Part shown: one piece after another, positions 7,692 through 16,484 of the stretch | Layout: every line of letters begins with the position of its first letter | Numbering within the stretch: the stretch's first letter is position 1 | Source: UBA5066 sp048500275 | Lineage (GTDB): Bacteria > Acidobacteriota > Thermoanaerobaculia > UBA5066 | DNA length: 64,000 bases | Assembly: GCA_048500275.1 (NCBI GenBank) | Contig: JASNYI010000001.1 | Span: 1,798,001 to 1,862,000 of the forward strand | Direction of reading: 5' to 3' | Made by a program: the position numbers and the translations under genes | Notes under the pieces: model-generated | The model's database searches: none | Told to the model about the DNA's origin: nothing | What the model saw: only the letters and a program-made list of their open reading frames with translations

Positions 7692-9578
7692 ATGACGAAC
7701 GGAACCGAGACGAACGAAACCGACGGGCGGTGCCAGCGGCGCGTCCTCAGGGCCGGCTACCAGGGACGGGACGGTTCCTTTGGCGCGCGGGCGGCGGCGA
7801 GGTGCGGCCGGCCGGTCGCCCTGCCGACCTTCGAGGCCCTCCTCGCGGCCCTCGCCGCCGGCGAAGTCGACGAGGCGCTCCTCCCGGCCGTCGATCGCGT
7901 GATCGGCCCCGTGACCGAGGCGCTCTCGGCCCTCGCGCGGGCCGTCGGGTCGGGGGCGAGGCCGTTCGTCCTAGGCGAGGTCGAGGTCCCGATGCGTCTC
8001 GTCCTGGCGGCGCCGCGCGGCGTCCGCCTCGAGGAGATCGAGGAGGTCGTCTCCCAGGCCCCCGTCCTCCGGCAGTGCGAGGGCCTCCTCGCGAGACTCG
8101 TGGCTCGCCCCCTCGAGGTGCAGGACACGGCGCAGGCCGCCTCGCGCGTCGCGCGCCAGGGAGGCCGTCGGGGGGCCGTCTGCTCGGAGGAGGCCGCCCT
8201 CGAGGCGGGCCTCGTCCCGCTCCTCGAGGACGTCTCCGACGTGAAGCCGAACGGGACCCTCTTCTGGCGCCTCGGCCGCGAGGCCGGGGCGAGCGACGGC
8301 GAGCCGGCCCCGCGGGTCCTCTTCGTCCAGACGAGACGGCTTGCCGCGCACCTCGAGCAGTCGGGACTCGAGCTCCTGCCGGCCGGCGAGGGGAGGGCCT
8401 TCGCCGTCGTTCCCGACCGTCTCGTCACGGCGGCCACGGCCGCCGTACGCGAGACCGGCGTGAAGGACGCCTGGCTCGGGCGGGCGCCCGGCCCGGCCGT
8501 CCGGCCCAGGGTCGCATCCCTCCCTCGCGCAACCGCCCGGCGTCCGCCGACGACCGTGGCGATCGGCGGCTTCCGCGTCGGGGGCGGGGCCCGGGCCGTG
8601 ATCGCCGGGCCGTGCACCGTGGAGTCGGAGGAGCAGGTCGGCCGTCTCGCGAGGGCAGTCGCGAGGGCCGGGGCGACGGCGTTGCGCGGAGGGGTCTTCA
8701 AGCCGCGGACGTCGCCGTATTCGTTCCAGGGGCACGGGCTCGTCGCCCTGCGCTGGCTGAAGGCCGCCGGGGAGAGCGCCGGGCTTCCCGTCGTGACGGA
8801 AGTCATGGCGCCGGCCCAGGTCGGGCCGGTCGCCGAGGTCGCGGACGTCCTCCAGGTCGGCGCCCGAAACTGCCAGAACTACGACCTCCTCAGGGAGGCC
8901 GGGGCGGCCGGGCGGCCCGTCCTCCTGAAGCGGGGGTTCGGCACCACCGTGGACGAATGGCTCTCCTCGGCCGAGTACCTCCTCGACGCGGGGTGCGAGG
9001 AGGTGATGCTCTGCGAGCGCGGCATCCGGACGTTCGAGAACGCGACGCGGGGGACGCTCGACCTGGGCGGGATGCTCGCGGCGCGCGAGCTGACGCACCT
9101 CCCCCTGCTCGTCGACCCGTCCCACGCGGCGGGCCGCAAGGAGCTCGTCCCCGGCCTCTCGCGGGCGGCGTGGGGCGCGGGGGCGGACGGTCTCATCGTG
9201 GAGGTCCACGACGCGCCCGAGTCGGCGTGGTGCGACGGACCCCAGGCGCTCCTTCCCGAGGACCTCGAGCGGCTCTGCGACGAGTTCGGCCTCCTGCCGG
9301 GGGCCGGGCCGTCGATCGAGCGCGTGAGGAAGGCGATCGACTCGGTGGACCGCCAGATCGGGCGCCTCGTCGCCCGCCGCCTCGAGCTCTGCCGGCGCGT
9401 CGCCGAGGCCAAGCGCGCGGCCGGGGTCCCGGTGCGCGACGCGGCGCGCGAGGAGACGGTGACGGCGCGCTATCTCGACACGCCGGGCATGGACCGGGAT
9501 TCCGCCCGCCGTCTCGCCGAGTCCCTCATCTCCCTCGGCCTCGCCGCAGAAGGGTGGACGGGAGAAGGAGCGGCCTGA
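7692..9578 (+). CDS. Fusion: prephenate dehydratase-like / DAHP synthase / chorismate mutase
   Basis: A 628-residue protein with three aromatic-pathway domains. Residues ~15-200 resemble prephenate dehydratase (GYQGRDGSFGARAA, GAVCSEEAALEAGL, PNGTLFWRL), but the usual TRF motif reads TLF and the SHPQ region SQAP. Residues ~290-535 are a class I-beta DAHP synthase (AGPCTVES, GGVFKPRTSPYSFQG, LLKRGFGTTVDEW, LVDPSHAAGRKEL). Residues ~540-625 are an AroQ chorismate mutase (RKAIDSVDRQIGRLVARRLEL). The protein would commit carbon to the shikimate pathway and convert chorismate to prephenate. No ACT domain is seen. Whether the first domain is catalytic or a regulatory relic is open. Confidence 0.9.
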   Translation: MTNGTETNETDGRCQRRVLRAGYQGRDGSFGARAAARCGRPVALPTFEALLAALAAGEVDEALLPAVDRVIGPVTEALSALARAVGSGARPFVLGEVEVPMRLVLAAPRGVRLEEIEEVVSQAPVLRQCEGLLARLVARPLEVQDTAQAASRVARQGGRRGAVCSEEAALEAGLVPLLEDVSDVKPNGTLFWRLGREAGASDGEPAPRVLFVQTRRLAAHLEQSGLELLPAGEGRAFAVVPDRLVTAATAAVRETGVKDAWLGRAPGPAVRPRVASLPRATARRPPTTVAIGGFRVGGGARAVIAGPCTVESEEQVGRLARAVARAGATALRGGVFKPRTSPYSFQGHGLVALRWLKAAGESAGLPVVTEVMAPAQVGPVAEVADVLQVGARNCQNYDLLREAGAAGRPVLLKRGFGTTVDEWLSSAEYLLDAGCEEVMLCERGIRTFENATRGTLDLGGMLAARELTHLPLLVDPSHAAGRKELVPGLSRAAWGAGADGLIVEVHDAPESAWCDGPQALLPEDLERLCDEFGLLPGAGPSIERVRKAIDSVDRQIGRLVARRLELCRRVAEAKRAAGVPVRDAAREETVTARYLDTPGMDRDSARRLAESLISLGLAAEGWTGEGAA

Positions 9579-9590
9579 AGGAGTGTCCGC

Positions 9591-10010
9591 TCACTCCCCG
9601 ATGATCTTTACGAGAACCCGTTTCGGCCGGCGGCCGTCCCACTCGCCGTAGAAGACCTGCTCCCACGGGCCGAGGTCGAGCCTGCCGCCCGTGATCGCGA
9701 GGACGGCCTCGCGCCCCATGAGCTGCCGCTTCACGTGCGCGTCGGCGTTCTCCTCGCCCGTGTCGTTGTGCCGCCACGACCGGACGGGCTCGTGGGGGAC
9801 GAGCGCCTCGAAGAAGCGCTCGAAGTCCGCCAGAAGGCCGCGCTCGTCGTCGTTCACGAAGACCGAGGCGGTGATGTGCATCGGGTTCACGAGGCAGAGC
9901 CCCTCGGCGACGCCGCTCTCGCGGACCGCAGCCTCGACCTCCTCCGTGACGTTCACGAACCCGATCCGTTTCGGAAGGTGGAAGGTCAGCTCCCTGCGAT
10001 AGGACTTCAT
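9591..10010 (-). CDS. yjbQ: YjbQ family protein (UPF0047)
   Basis: A 139-residue protein matching the YjbQ/UPF0047 fold, with NPMHITASVFVNDDE, the histidine-rich WRHND and VKRQLMG, and the terminal R.KRVLVKIIGE. E. coli YjbQ has a weak thiamine-phosphate synthase activity; the physiological role is unsettled. The ATG follows GGAGG at good spacing. It is convergent with the aro fusion gene, with 12 bp between stops, and divergent from the Fur-family gene. Confidence 0.86.
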   Translation of the reverse strand: MKSYRRELTFHLPKRIGFVNVTEEVEAAVRESGVAEGLCLVNPMHITASVFVNDDERGLLADFERFFEALVPHEPVRSWRHNDTGEENADAHVKRQLMGREAVLAITGGRLDLGPWEQVFYGEWDGRRPKRVLVKIIGE

Positions 10011-10115
10011 GGTCGCCTCCGGCCGAGGAAGGAAGGCTAGCCCCGCTCCGGGCGCGACGCGAGCGGTCCATTCGCCCGTCGCCCGGGACCCCTCCCCGGA
10101 AGGCGACAGTTGCGA

Positions 10116-10121
10116 TATCGT
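10116..10121 (+). promoter_or_regulatory. -10 box TATCGT, leaderless-type promoter of the Fur-family gene
   Basis: TATCGT lies 7 nt before the ATG, so transcription would start at or next to the start codon. No Shine-Dalgarno is present and no clear -35 is seen. Confidence 0.4.
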
Positions 10122-10128
10122 CTCGCCC

Positions 10129-10599
10129 ATGACGGACACCGTCGAGGAACGCCGACTCTTCGCCGACTTCCTGCGGCGGCGCGGGCTCAAGACGACGCGC
10201 GAACGGACCGCGCTCTTCGAGGAGATCTTCGCCACGCACCACCATTTCGACGCGGACGACCTCGTCGTGAGGCTCCGGGGGAAGGGCAAGAAGGTCAGCC
10301 GGGCGACGGTCTACCGGACGCTCGACCTCCTCTACGACTGCGGCCTCGTCTCCCGCGTGCGCCTGAACGACGAGAAGTACCGCTACGAGCGCCTGCTCGT
10401 CGGGGAGCACCACGACCACCTCGTCTGCACCACCTGCGGCGCCGTCATCGAGTTCGTCGAGCCGCGCATCGAGGAGCTGCAGGACGCGGTCTGCCGCCGG
10501 TACGGCTTCGCGGCGACGACGCACTCCCACCAGATCCGCGGCGTCTGCGCCGACTGCCAGGCGCGCGAGGGGACCTCCCGGGGGTCGGCGCCGGCCTAG
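10129..10599 (+). CDS. Fur-family metal-dependent transcriptional regulator
   Basis: A 156-residue repressor. The N-terminal winged helix is recognisable (LKTTRERTALFEEIF..HHHFDADDL and VSRATVYRTLDLL). The metal-binding half has HHDHLVCTTCGAVIEF, a histidine cluster around THSHQIRG, and a second CxxC (CADC) giving the structural zinc site. Whether it senses Fe, Zn or peroxide cannot be told. The ATG start is supported by the TATCGT box just upstream. The photolyase gene follows after 9 nt and is probably co-transcribed. Confidence 0.88.
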   Translation: MTDTVEERRLFADFLRRRGLKTTRERTALFEEIFATHHHFDADDLVVRLRGKGKKVSRATVYRTLDLLYDCGLVSRVRLNDEKYRYERLLVGEHHDHLVCTTCGAVIEFVEPRIEELQDAVCRRYGFAATTHSHQIRGVCADCQAREGTSRGSAPA

Positions 10600-10608
10600 G
10601 CGAGCCCC

Positions 10609-12033
10609 GTGGCTCCGGCGATCGCCTGGTTCCAGAGGAACCTTCGCCTCGACGACAACGTCCCGCTCGACGCGGCGCTGCGCGCGCACGAGGCCGTCGT
10701 CCCCGTCTTCGTCCTCGACGACCACTACCTCGACGAGGACTTCTCCCCGCCGCGCCTCCGCTTCCTCGCCGAGAGCCTCGCGGAGCTGGAGTCGGGCCTG
10801 GCGGAGAGAGGCTCCCGGCTCCTCTTCCGGAAGGGCCCGGCGGGAGAGGCGCTCGCTGCGCTTGCGAGGGAGACCGGAGCGGACGCGGTCTACGCTCACC
10901 TGGACCACGAGCCGCACGGCAAGGCGCTCGCCAGGGAGGCGCGCGCGGCTCTTTCGGCCCAGGGGACGACCCTCCGCCTCCTCCCCGATCTCCACCTCGT
11001 CCCGCCAGGGGCGCTCCTCACCGAGGCCGGAAAGCCCTTCACCGTCTACACGCCCTACGCCCGCCGGTGGCGGGAGGCCGACAAGCCTTCGCCCGTTCCG
11101 GCGCCGGTCCTCGTTGCGACGCCGGCGAGCGTGCTGGACCCGGCTTTCCCGTCGATCCCGATGTCGAGGCCCCGGGGATTCCGCGTGGAGGGCGCCCCCG
11201 CGAACCCGCCGGGCGGGGCGCGCGAAGGGCGCGCCCTCTGGGACGCCTTCCGCGAACGCGCCCTGACGCGCTACGCCGACGAGAGGGACCTGCCGGGAGT
11301 GGAGGGCACCTCTCGGCTCTCTCCGCACCTGCGCTTCGGGACCGTAGGGATCCGGAGGCTCCTCCACGAGGCGCGGGCCGTCTGGAAGGACGCGGACCCC
11401 GCCGGGCGCAAGTCCGTCGACGCCTTCGTCGGCGAGCTGGCGTGGAGGGAGTTCTACGCGTCGATCCTCGAGGCGTTCCCGCGGGTCCTCTCGGAGAGCT
11501 TCCGGCCGGAGTTCGAGCGGTTCCCCTGGACCCGGGGGGAAGAGGCCGAGCGGCGCCTCGCGGCGTGGCGCGACGGGAGGACGGGGTACCCCCTCGTCGA
11601 CGCGGGGATGCGCCAGCTCGCCCGCGAGGGATGGATGCACAACCGGGTCCGGATGGTCGTCGCGTCCTTCCTGACCAAGCACCTCCTCGTCGACTGGCGG
11701 AGCGGGGAGTCGCTTTTCCGGGCGCGCCTCGCCGACGGCGATCCGGCGTCGAACAACGGGGGCTGGCAGTGGTCGGCCGGCTCAGGAACCGACGCCCAGC
11801 CGTTCTTCCGCATCTTCAACCCGGTTCTCCAGGGGGAGCGGTTCGACCCGGAAGGGGTCTACGTGAAGCGCTGGATCCCCGAGATCGCGGCCTGGAAGGG
11901 CGCCGGGAAAGACCTACACGCTCCGTGGCGCGCCCCGTCGCCCCCGCCCGGCTACCCCATGCCGGTCGTGGATCACGCGGCGGCACGGGCGAAGGCCCTC
12001 GCGGCCTTCGCGACCCTCAGGGCTTCGGGCTGA
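10609..12033 (+). CDS. phrB: Class I deoxyribodipyrimidine photolyase
   Basis: A 474-residue light-driven DNA repair enzyme that splits cyclobutane pyrimidine dimers using FADH-. It has the N-terminal antenna fold (WFQRNLRLDDNVPLDAAL), the FAD-binding region (GTSRLSPHLRFGTV, FVGELAWREFY) and the C-terminal signature with MHNRVRMVVASFLTK, NNGGWQWSAG and FRIFNPVLQ. The GTG start fits the family N-terminus. Its 3' end overlaps the convergent slt gene by 17 bp. A photolyase suggests at least periodic exposure to light. Confidence 0.92.
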   Translation: MAPAIAWFQRNLRLDDNVPLDAALRAHEAVVPVFVLDDHYLDEDFSPPRLRFLAESLAELESGLAERGSRLLFRKGPAGEALAALARETGADAVYAHLDHEPHGKALAREARAALSAQGTTLRLLPDLHLVPPGALLTEAGKPFTVYTPYARRWREADKPSPVPAPVLVATPASVLDPAFPSIPMSRPRGFRVEGAPANPPGGAREGRALWDAFRERALTRYADERDLPGVEGTSRLSPHLRFGTVGIRRLLHEARAVWKDADPAGRKSVDAFVGELAWREFYASILEAFPRVLSESFRPEFERFPWTRGEEAERRLAAWRDGRTGYPLVDAGMRQLAREGWMHNRVRMVVASFLTKHLLVDWRSGESLFRARLADGDPASNNGGWQWSAGSGTDAQPFFRIFNPVLQGERFDPEGVYVKRWIPEIAAWKGAGKDLHAPWRAPSPPPGYPMPVVDHAAARAKALAAFATLRASG

Positions 12034-14275
12034 CGGGCTCCCCCGCGAGGGGGAGAGGGTCCACCGGGACGTCGTGCAGGACGGCGTAGGCCGCCTCGAA
12101 GAAGAGGACGCGCTTTACGTAGTCGCGCGTCTCGAAGAGCGGCATCGCCTCGAGAAACTCGTCCGCCGAGAGACCGGGCGCCTGCCGCTTCCAGCGTCTC
12201 GGCCTGCCCGGGCCCGCGTTGTATCCGGCGAGGGCGGCGATCCTCTCGCCGTCGAACTCGCGCAGCATCATCGCGAGGTAGCGCGCCCCGAGCCGCACGT
12301 TCACCTCGGGGTCCCTCAGGTCGGGGCGGCCCCGGACGTTCTGCTTCCGGAGGAGGTAGCGCCCGGTCCCGGGCATGACCTGCATGAGCCCCGTCGCGCC
12401 GGCCCCGGAACGCGCGTCGGTCTGGAAGAGGCTCTCCTGTCGGATGACGCCGTAGACGAGCGCCGCGGGGAGCCCGTTTGCCGCCGCCTCGCGGACGATG
12501 ACCGCCTCCTGCCGGAAGGGGTAGTAGGCGCGCCTCACGGCGAGGGGGAGGCCGCCCTCGTCCGGGGTGCCCAGCGCCGGCCATCGCCTCTTGAGGATGG
12601 CCGTGGAGCGCCGGAACTCGAAACGCTCGGCCGCGCACGCCGCGAGGAAGAACGGCTCGGCCGAGCCTTCGGCCTCGGCGGCGTCCTCGGCGAGGGAGGC
12701 GAGCCCGACGGCGAGGAGCTCCCGAGAGGGGAGTCCCGCCGCGTCGGGGGGGAGCGGGTGGGGCGTCGCCGGCCCCGACGCCGCGAAAGGCCGGGCCGGC
12801 AAGACCGGGACCCCGATTCTCGCGCCGGCCCACCGGGCGTAGAGGTCGGGGACCGCGGTCGAGAGGAGCGAGGCGTAGAGGGCGCGGGCGGCGGCCTCGC
12901 GCCCGAGCGACTCGAGACTGCGCGCGGCCCAGTAGGTCGCCCGGCGCCTCACCGAGACGTCAGTGTAGAGGTCGGCCTGCCGCTGAAGCCGGGCCGCGGC
13001 GTCGCCCAGCGACGCGGGCGAGCGCGAGAGCGTCGGGAGGAAGGCCGACAGGAAGAGGTCCTCGGCCCCGAGCGTCGTCGACGGCTCGACGGTGAGGAGT
13101 GGGGCGACGTACCGGAGAGTCTCCCCGGCGAGGCCGAGCCGGGCCGACGCCCGGACGGCCTCCGAGAGGAGCCGCCTTCTCTCGGGCGCCGGGAGAGGCC
13201 GGGCGAGGAGGACGTCGGCGCGATCCGCCAGGGCGCGGAACGCCGCGTTCGTCTCCGCGGTGGGGGGCGGCCTCCGGGCGCCGGGGACGGGGGGCGGGCG
13301 GGGCGGCGACTTCCTCTTCGTCCTGCGTCCGGCCGGGGGGGCGGCGGGGCGCTCGTCGAGGAGGCGCAGGTCGGCGCAGAGGAGGAGCGCCTCTGCCCGG
13401 AGCCTCTCGGCGTCGTCCCGCCCGGCGAACGCGGAGGGCTTCGTGAGGGCGTCCCGCGCGGCCTTCGCCCTCCCCCCGCCCAGGAGGAGGGCCGCCGCCT
13501 CCAGCCGATAGGCGGGTTCCTTCGCCAGGGGAAGCGCCAGCTCGGCAGCGGCGGAAGGCTGCCGGTCCGAGAGAGCCCTGGCCCGGAGGAGCCGCAGGTC
13601 GGACCCCCGGCGGACCACGACTTCCCAGAAGAGCCTGCGGTCTTCCGGTTCGAAGAGGTCGGGAGCGGCTTCCGGCGCGTCGGGCAGGTCCCTGACCAGG
13701 GTCGCCATCCACTCCTCCGCCTCTGCTCTCGTCGCCCCGGCGCGGCTGCGGCCGAGCGCGGCGGCGATCCGGGCGCGTGGCTCGCCTTGCGGGCGAGCCC
13801 CCCACGCGTCCCAGGTCATCCGGACGGCCCTCTTCTCCGCGGGCGAGAGCGCCGCGCGGGAGGCCGAGAGGAGCGCGGCGCGGGCGAACGTCTCGTGGCG
13901 GGCCTGCCCGGCGAAGGCGAGAAGGCGGGAAACGAGAGCGCCGGCGGTGCGGCCCGGCTGCGTGCGGCCCCGTTCCGCCTCCAGCTCGAGCCAGCGCGGG
14001 AGGTCGGGGAGCCCGAGCGGGGCCGCGTCGGGAGGCGGGCCGGGGAACGGGTCCCGCCCCTCCTCGATGGCCACGACCGCGCGGGCCAGGGCGGCGCGGA
14101 GGGCGAAGAGGCCCGGTGCCGGAAGGTTGGCGAACGCGTCGGCGGCGCCCTCCCTCGCCCCGCGCCGGGCGACGGCGAGCGCGTCCTCCGGAGGAAGGGC
14201 CGGGGGCGCGGGCGAGGCCGCGCCCGCCGCGAAGGCGGCGGCGAGGAGGAGCGGGGCGGTCCGGCGGAACGTCAG
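12017..14275 (-). CDS. slt: Soluble lytic murein transglycosylase (Slt70-like), probable CTG start
   Basis: A 752-residue periplasmic enzyme that cleaves peptidoglycan glycan strands. The C-terminal SLT domain (~600-720) has the catalytic glutamate in VIRQESLFQTDARSGAGATGLMQVMPGT, and AGYNAGPGR. The long helical N-terminal part resembles the Slt70 ring. The first GTG in frame lies at 14074 and would drop a clear signal peptide encoded upstream (TFRRTAPLLLAAAFAAG then ASA). No ATG, GTG or TTG is in frame there. A CTG at 14275 overlaps the previous stop as CTGA and is the likely coupled start. A sequencing error is the alternative. Confidence 0.84.
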   Translation of the reverse strand: MTFRRTAPLLLAAAFAAGAASPAPPALPPEDALAVARRGAREGAADAFANLPAPGLFALRAALARAVVAIEEGRDPFPGPPPDAAPLGLPDLPRWLELEAERGRTQPGRTAGALVSRLLAFAGQARHETFARAALLSASRAALSPAEKRAVRMTWDAWGARPQGEPRARIAAALGRSRAGATRAEAEEWMATLVRDLPDAPEAAPDLFEPEDRRLFWEVVVRRGSDLRLLRARALSDRQPSAAAELALPLAKEPAYRLEAAALLLGGGRAKAARDALTKPSAFAGRDDAERLRAEALLLCADLRLLDERPAAPPAGRRTKRKSPPRPPPVPGARRPPPTAETNAAFRALADRADVLLARPLPAPERRRLLSEAVRASARLGLAGETLRYVAPLLTVEPSTTLGAEDLFLSAFLPTLSRSPASLGDAAARLQRQADLYTDVSVRRRATYWAARSLESLGREAAARALYASLLSTAVPDLYARWAGARIGVPVLPARPFAASGPATPHPLPPDAAGLPSRELLAVGLASLAEDAAEAEGSAEPFFLAACAAERFEFRRSTAILKRRWPALGTPDEGGLPLAVRRAYYPFRQEAVIVREAAANGLPAALVYGVIRQESLFQTDARSGAGATGLMQVMPGTGRYLLRKQNVRGRPDLRDPEVNVRLGARYLAMMLREFDGERIAALAGYNAGPGRPRRWKRQAPGLSADEFLEAMPLFETRDYVKRVLFFEAAYAVLHDVPVDPLPLAGEPVSPKP

Positions 14276-16080
14276 GAGGGAACCGGGCCGAGCGCTTCCG
14301 GCCTTCCTTCGGCCAGGATCCGGACGAGCTCTTCGTGGAAGAAGTCGGAGGAGGCGCGGACGTGCTCAGGGGTCCTCTCGGAGTAGACCTGCCGGCTCCG
14401 TTCGATGTCGTCCTTCAGCCGCTCGTAGAGGTCGCCCGCGGCGCGACCCTCGGCGACCTTCTTCTCGTTGTAGAGCTTGATCTCGGAAACGAGCAGCCGC
14501 GCGATGCGTCGCGCGTCGTCGACGGCGCGCTGCGGGTCGTCGGCCCCGCGCATCGCGCGGCCCCTCGGAACGAATCCGGGAGGGGGCGCCAGCGGAGCGC
14601 CCGAAGGCAGGGGCGTGTCCAGGCCGCCCGCGGGCGGCGGCGCCACGGGTGCGCTGACCGGCGCCGGGGCGTGCGGCACGGGAGCCGGGGCCGGCGCGGG
14701 CGCGGGAGGAGGAGGCGGCGGAGGGGTCGAAAGGGAGGACTTGATCTGGTCGAACGCCATGGTCAGGTCGCCGCGGCTCGGCGGGGGCTCGGGGGCCGGG
14801 GCCGGCGGCGCGACGGGGGGCGGGAACCGGGGAGCAGGGGCGGGGACTGGCGGCGGTGTCGACAGGCGCGGAATCGGCGTGACGCCGAGGGACGCGGCGG
14901 ACAGGGCCCCGGACGAGGCCAGGAGGTCGACCCCCGACAGCCCACCGGGCTCCTTCTTCTTCAGCGGGCCGGCGGACTCCTCGAGGGCGCGCAGGGCCTC
15001 GCCGGCGTCGGTGATGCGCCTGGTCTTCCGCGCGCCGCTCGGGTCGGTCTGCTCGAAGAGCGATCGGACTCCCTGCTCGGACGGCATCGGGAGCGACGCG
15101 GAAACGGGCGGAGGCGCCGGGGCCGCAGGCGAGGGCGGGGAGATCGAAGCCGACGAGACGGGAGGCCGGGGAGGCTCCGCGTGGGGTGCGACGGCCGTGC
15201 CGGACGGGACGGCGTCGGTTCCGGCCGGCGAGGGTCCGGCGGCGGCGAAGACGGCGATCTCCTCCCCGCGAGCCGTCAGCGCGGGGGAGGGGATCTTCTT
15301 GCGGGCCGCGAGCAGGTCGACGGAGAGGCCGGTGACGAACGTGAGGACCTCGACAGCGGCCTCGTTCAGGCGGCCTTCCTCGCCCGGCAGCTCGTCGGCG
15401 CAGATGAGGCCGGCGAGACGGTCGCGGATGACCATGGGCACGAGGAGCGTCCGGGCGGGCGGGTGCCCTCCGAGCGCGCGCCGGAGAGGGGAATCCTCCG
15501 AGGGCGGGACGGCGAGCATCGGCTTCTCGGCCTTCAGGCACGCCGCGACGAACGGGTCGTCGCCGGCCGCGAGGTCGAGGGACTTCACGCTGTCGTCGCG
15601 GCCCCCGGAAGCGTCGAACCCGAGCGCCTTCCAGCCGGTCAGCCGCTCGTTGCGAAGGACGAGGAGGGCGGCGCGCGACGCGTGGACCTGCGCCTCGGCG
15701 AGGAAGCGGGTCAGGACGTCGACCTGGGTCCGGGCCCCTTCGATGGCGGAGATCGAGCCCTTCACCAGGCCCCAGTCGGGCGCCGCGGGCGGTCCGGGAA
15801 CGGTGACCGTCACCGTCTCCACGACCTTCTCGATCACCTTCTCGACGACCCGTTCGGGCGCGGGCGGCGGCGGCGCGGCGTCCTCGAGAAGGGCCGCGAT
15901 GAGGTCCTCGGGGAACAGCCCCTTGCCCTGGGCGGGGATGTTCTCGTAGGCCTTCGAGATCAGCTCGTTGACCTCGTTCCGGGTGTCCGCCAGCTGGGAC
16001 TTCCAGCTCGCGAGGTGATCCTCGAGGAGGGTCGACAGGGACTCGATGAACCGGCGGTTGGCGACGGGGTCGACGGGCAT
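14272..16080 (-). CDS. GAF-like, proline-rich protein of unknown function
   Basis: A 602-residue protein. An N-terminal helical region (~1-60) and a short Val/Glu-rich coiled stretch precede a GAF-like domain (~90-250) with LLVLRNERLTGWKALGF and TLLVPMVIRDRLAGLICAD. Then come ~220 residues of Pro/Ala-rich linker and a conserved-looking C-terminal helical segment (~520-600). I do not know the family's role; a sensory or scaffold function is a guess. The ATG at 16080 is chosen over one at 16122 because AGGAGAG precedes it and the TATAAT box lies inside the longer version. It is co-transcribed with slt through a CTGA overlap. Confidence 0.62.
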   Translation of the reverse strand: MPVDPVANRRFIESLSTLLEDHLASWKSQLADTRNEVNELISKAYENIPAQGKGLFPEDLIAALLEDAAPPPPAPERVVEKVIEKVVETVTVTVPGPPAAPDWGLVKGSISAIEGARTQVDVLTRFLAEAQVHASRAALLVLRNERLTGWKALGFDASGGRDDSVKSLDLAAGDDPFVAACLKAEKPMLAVPPSEDSPLRRALGGHPPARTLLVPMVIRDRLAGLICADELPGEEGRLNEAAVEVLTFVTGLSVDLLAARKKIPSPALTARGEEIAVFAAAGPSPAGTDAVPSGTAVAPHAEPPRPPVSSASISPPSPAAPAPPPVSASLPMPSEQGVRSLFEQTDPSGARKTRRITDAGEALRALEESAGPLKKKEPGGLSGVDLLASSGALSAASLGVTPIPRLSTPPPVPAPAPRFPPPVAPPAPAPEPPPSRGDLTMAFDQIKSSLSTPPPPPPPAPAPAPAPVPHAPAPVSAPVAPPPAGGLDTPLPSGAPLAPPPGFVPRGRAMRGADDPQRAVDDARRIARLLVSEIKLYNEKKVAEGRAAGDLYERLKDDIERSRQVYSERTPEHVRASSDFFHEELVRILAEGRPEALGPVPS

Positions 16081-16120
16081 GGCGCGTCTCTCCTGGATGC
16101 CTTCGGGGTCGCGAGCCGGC

Positions 16121-16126
16121 ATTATA
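16121..16126 (-). promoter_or_regulatory. TATAAT -10 box for the GAF-protein/slt operon
   Basis: A consensus TATAAT on the minus strand lies ~40 nt before the ATG at 16080. It leaves room for a short leader that includes the Shine-Dalgarno. No good -35 is visible. Confidence 0.45.
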
Positions 16127-16166
16127 GACGCGCCCTCCGCCGCGGCGGCCCGCGGCCGCCTCGTGG

Positions 16167-16195
16167 TTGACGAGGAGCCGCTGCCCCCGTAGACT
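16167..16195 (+). promoter_or_regulatory. Sigma70-type promoter of the rpsU-mutS2-dnaG-rpoD operon
   Basis: TTGACG and TAGACT are separated by exactly 17 nt. This predicts RNA starting near 16202 and a ~60-nt leader before rpsU. It is the best promoter match in the window. Confidence 0.7.
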
Positions 16196-16261
16196 CGCAG
16201 GTCCGCCTCGGTCCGGCCGACCCGGCCGCGCCACTCCGGGCCCGAAAGGGGTGACTCTCAG

Positions 16262-16468
16262 TTGCCTTTGATCCACGTCAAGGAGGACGAATCCTTCGAA
16301 AACGCGCTGCGCCGCTTCAAGCGGAAGTGCGAGAAGTCGGGGATCCTGTCGGAGCTCAAGAAGCGCCAGCACTACGAGAAGCCGTCGACCAAGCGGAAGC
16401 GTAAAGCGATCGCCGCGAGGAAGAAGATGCTGCGTAAGCTCGCCGAGGAGCGCCGCGCGGGAGTCTGA
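16262..16468 (+). CDS. rpsU: 30S ribosomal protein bS21
   Basis: A 68-residue basic protein with the family's opening (PLIHVKEDESFENALRRFKRKCEKSGILSE, split here for reading) and a lysine/arginine-rich tail. It binds the 3' end region of 16S rRNA and helps initiation. The start is TTG, behind AAAGGGGTG. It is the first gene of the macromolecular-synthesis operon. Confidence 0.95.
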   Translation: MPLIHVKEDESFENALRRFKRKCEKSGILSELKKRQHYEKPSTKRKRKAIAARKKMLRKLAEERRAGV

Positions 16469-16484
16469 TCCCGGAACCCTTTCG

